A stretch of DNA of 64,000 nt from assembly GCA_030248195.1 (NCBI GenBank), contig JASAND010024031.1, forward strand, positions 1 to 64,000, written 5' to 3'. This document shows, piece by piece, positions 61,242 to 64,000 of the stretch. A program made the position numbers and the translations under genes. The notes beneath the pieces were generated by a model, which was not told the origin of the DNA, made no database searches, and saw nothing but the letters and a program-made list of their open reading frames with translations. Numbering within the stretch: the first letter of the stretch is position 1; the number at the start of each line of letters is the position of its first letter. Origin of the DNA: Trissonchulus latispiculum (lineage: Eukaryota > Nematoda > Enoplea > Enoplida > Ironidae).

Positions 61242-63690
61242 TTTCCCCCAACATTTTCTGGGGGGGGCCCCCTCTGGCGACCCCCCCAACCCCCCCCCCC
61301 CAGGACCCCCCCCCAACCCTCCCCCAAAAAATTTTTCATTTTTTATGCCAAAAATTGCATTTTCAGCCGTTTCTAATGATAAAAAACATCTAACCATAAA
61401 GTAATTTTAACATTAGACAGTGGTTTTAAACTCAAAAACCTGATTGCCAACATGTAAGTCCAAAATAAGGACAATATTGAGTCATAAGATCCATAATACA
61501 GCTAAAAACGTGTATTTCTCATAATAATAAACAGTTTAAGCCAAAAATTTGGACATTTTTGAAAATTTTTTCAAAATTTACCCTAAAAATACCCAATTTT
61601 GGCCATTTTTCGCGCCTTCGGCGCGACTACCCCCCCCCCCCCCCAGTTGGGGGGGGGGGACGTCCCCCCCCAAATGTTTGGGGGGCGGGTTGAAAAAAGG
61701 CTTGGGGGGGCTACCCCCCCAACCCCCCCCCCACCTTACACCGATGCTGGGTGGGGTCCGGAAAAATCGAATTTGGGGGGGGGGGGGGTAAAAATTTTTT
61801 GGTCAAAAATTTAGAAAAAATTCGCAAATTTGCTAAAAAAGCGTTATCTCCAATTAAAAATCAACAATATTTCTTTATTTTTGCTCATTTGCTCGAAAAA
61901 ACTTGAATTTTTTGCAAAAATTTCGAATTTTTCCAAAAAATTTCGAATTTTTCCAAAAAATTTCGAATTTTTATTAATTTTGAGGCAAGATTTTGAAAAT
62001 TTTGAGGGTGGGGTCTGGCAAATTTGGGTGGGTGGGGACTGGGGTCTGGGATTTGGCCATTTGGGGTCTGCCTCCAAAATTTCGATGGTGGGGTCGGCAT
62101 TTTTCCATTTGGGGCATAGGTGTACCACCTGTTTGTTTGGCTTGGGGGGGGGTAGACTGGCTTATCCCTAGTGGGGGGGGGGGTGGGGGGGGCCGCCCCC
62201 ATTCGGCGACCTCCCCCCCCCCATTCGAGGAGCCCCCCCCATGAAAAGCCCCCCCCCCATAAATCCCGACCTCCCCCCCCATAACCCCAAAAATTGCCAA
62301 ATTTTACCATTTTTACCCTAAATTTTCAAAAAATTTTCCGGCTTCGCCGGATTTTTGACTAAATTTTCGCTATTTTAGCTTAAAAAACACCTAAAATTAG
62401 TCATTTTTTAGCGATTTTTAGCAGTTAGTACGCAAAAAACCCACAAAAATTCGAAAAAAATTTCTAAAATATGCCCCCCCATTTTGGGTGACCCCCCCCC
62501 CAGCGCTGGGGGGGGCCCCCCCCCATGAAGCCCCCCCCCATAAAAAATTGCCAAGGGATAAGCCAGGTAGAAGGTCCAAATTTGGCTCGGGGGACCCCAC
62601 CCAAATCCGAAATTTGGGGGGGGGGGAGTACCCCCTAAACTGTACCCAAGGTTTTTTAGCTAAAGATGCTCCTTTTTCGATGTGCAAGTGCAGTACATTA
62701 AACGTACTCAAAAGCTTCTGCCAATAGTTTTCGTATGCGAAAATAGGGCTTAAAAATTGACAAATTTATACTAAAATATGCCTAAATTAGCCCAGATTGT
62801 GGTTTATAATTGCGTATATTACCTTTTAATTGCTATAAATAACCATATTTAGCTGTTTATAGGTGATTTATAGCCTATTTTTCTAATTTTTTTCAAAAAT
62901 TTTCAGAAGTTGCAAAAAATTATTTTAAAAATTTTGCAGTTTTTACTTGGTTTGGACCCAATTTTAGGGGGGGGAGGGGGGGTTTGAGCTCGGCTTGGGG
63001 GGGGAGTAGTTGAGGTCGGGTCGGTGTAGGGGCGGGCGGGGAGGGGGGGCGCGGGGGCTGGGCTCTCCGTGGGGGGGGGGTCTCACAGGGGTAAACTGTA
63101 GCCTGGTACACCTATGATTTGGGGGGAGGGGTTCCCCCCACCCCCCCCCCCACCCCCCACGTATGCCCCGAACCGAACCCCCCCCCCAAATTGGGACCTC
63201 AAAAAATCCAAAAAATGGCCTAAAAATGCATAATTTTCTGTATTTTAACGCTTTTTCCGTGAAAACAAGGCTTGTTTTGACAGTTTTAGGCGTTTATACG
63301 CGGTTGTAAAGCGTTGGGGAGCACCCCCCCAACCCCCCCCCCCTGGTGAAGTGAAACTATGCTCATGTATAAGGTATGTACGAACCTTGCTGTCCAGGAA
63401 CCCCCCCCCCCCCAACTCTCCCTCAAAAATTTTTTCTATTTTTATGCCGAAATTCGCATTTTCAGCCGTTTCCAGTGCCAATGAGCAATCAACTATGAAG
63501 TAATTTTTACGTTTGTCATTGTTTTTAAACTCGAAAACCTTGATTGCCAACATGTTTCTGAGTCCAGAATAAGGTTAATATTGAGTCTAGAAGTCCATAA
63601 AACCGTTACGAACGTATATTTCTCGCGATAAAAACATGTTAAGCCAAAAATTGGACTTTTTTGAAATTTCTGACCAAATTAATAGAGTTT
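61242..63690. repeat. G/C-run-bounded repeat family
   Basis: Blocks of AT-rich sequence separated by runs of 7-15 G or C. 61336-61580 is related to 63440-63670 at roughly 75-80% by eye (GCATTTTCAGCCGTTTC, CTTGATTGCCAACATG, AAGCCAAAAATTGGAC). 62290-62400 contains TTTTCCGGCTTCGCCGGA and is related to the interior of the GC-run MITEs at 26035 and 44158. The frames through the homopolymers encode Gly/Pro-rich peptides and are not accepted as genes. It directly follows the 5' LTR of the retroelement. Confidence 0.7.
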
Positions 63691-63707
63691 AGGGTAAATC
63701 GAGGTCG

Positions 63708-64000
63708 CTGATTTCAAAAATCGAATCGAGAGATCGATCCGATTGATCGATCGATCAGTAGAATCTGCAGTCGAAATTTAATAAAAATCGATCGTTCGCC
63801 CGCAAAAACCGATTTTCATCGATTTTTCAAAAATTCGATAACTCGATTTTGGCAGCTCGGATCGAAAATTCGACTGCAGATCCGGAATCAGCGCCCCGAA
63901 TTACCCTAGGGGCGACTTTTCGCGAAAATCGGAGAGAAAAAATTTTTGATCTATTGTGATCGATCGATCGGATCGATCTCTCGATTCGATTTTTGAAATC
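63708..64000. repeat. GATC-rich inverted repeat at the window edge
   Basis: 63708-63757 (GATTTCAAAAATCGAATCGA, GAGATCGATCCGAT..) is repeated inverted at 63956-64000. The interior also contains inverted motifs (GAATCTGCAGTCGAA against TTCGACTGCAGATCCG). The right end may continue beyond the window. Confidence 0.85.

Noticed and set aside
61130..63553. Gly- and Pro-rich ORFs around G/C runs
   Set aside because: They depend on homopolymer lengths, overlap on all frames, and carry no domain.

Overview
The window is eukaryotic and almost certainly from an invertebrate animal. It has spliced host genes with canonical GT/AG introns, two satellite arrays, non-LTR and LTR retrotransposons, a tRNA-derived SINE, hAT-like elements and many foldback MITEs. 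There is no bacterial-type gene density and no operon. Species cannot be named from the sequence alone. Two single-copy host genes can be rebuilt exon by exon, both on the minus strand: an AGPAT5-type lysophospholipid acyltransferase (four coding exons, 26552 down to 20239, 418 codons plus stop, in frame throughout) and the splicing factor CDC40/PRP17 (twelve coding exons, 46624 down to 29411, complete except for its N-terminal exon). Nearly every CDS intron is packed with transposon debris.   Layout: 1-9515 is a 49-bp satellite with a 15-monomer (735-bp) higher-order repeat. 9523-10867 is a 1.35-kb near-palindrome. 10868-13990 is unrecognised pyrimidine-rich sequence. 13998-19150 is a 5-kb nested foldback built of several minisatellites arranged symmetrically about its centre. 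20239-26611 is the AGPAT5-like gene; its third intron carries a MITE with a SINE inside it. 27999-28981 is a hAT element with a perfect 8-bp target duplication. 29411-46624 is CDC40, whose introns hold several members of one MITE family (termini CAAGAGT, 7-bp target duplications of the form ATNNNAC), Jockey-like LINE pieces, a captured LTR-gag fragment and a second hAT element. 47969-48692 is another foldback and 48720-50880 a 148-bp satellite.   50882-61241 is a Ty3/gypsy-like retroelement on the minus strand and is the most unusual object here. Its envelope gene lies between gag and pol instead of after pol: the first half of the glycoprotein is fused to the end of Gag, and the second half (with the membrane anchor) is fused to the start of the protease-RT-RNase H-integrase polyprotein. 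Its two 721-bp LTRs are inverted relative to each other and look identical. A 1-kb hAT-like insertion with its own 99-codon ORF, TATA box and AATAAA interrupts the envelope region. 61242-64000 is a family of non-coding repeats separated by long G or C runs, ending in an AT/GATC-rich palindrome cut by the window edge.   Functionally, the two host genes are unrelated housekeeping genes (ER/mitochondrial phospholipid synthesis and the second step of pre-mRNA splicing). The rest of the window is mobile or satellite DNA.
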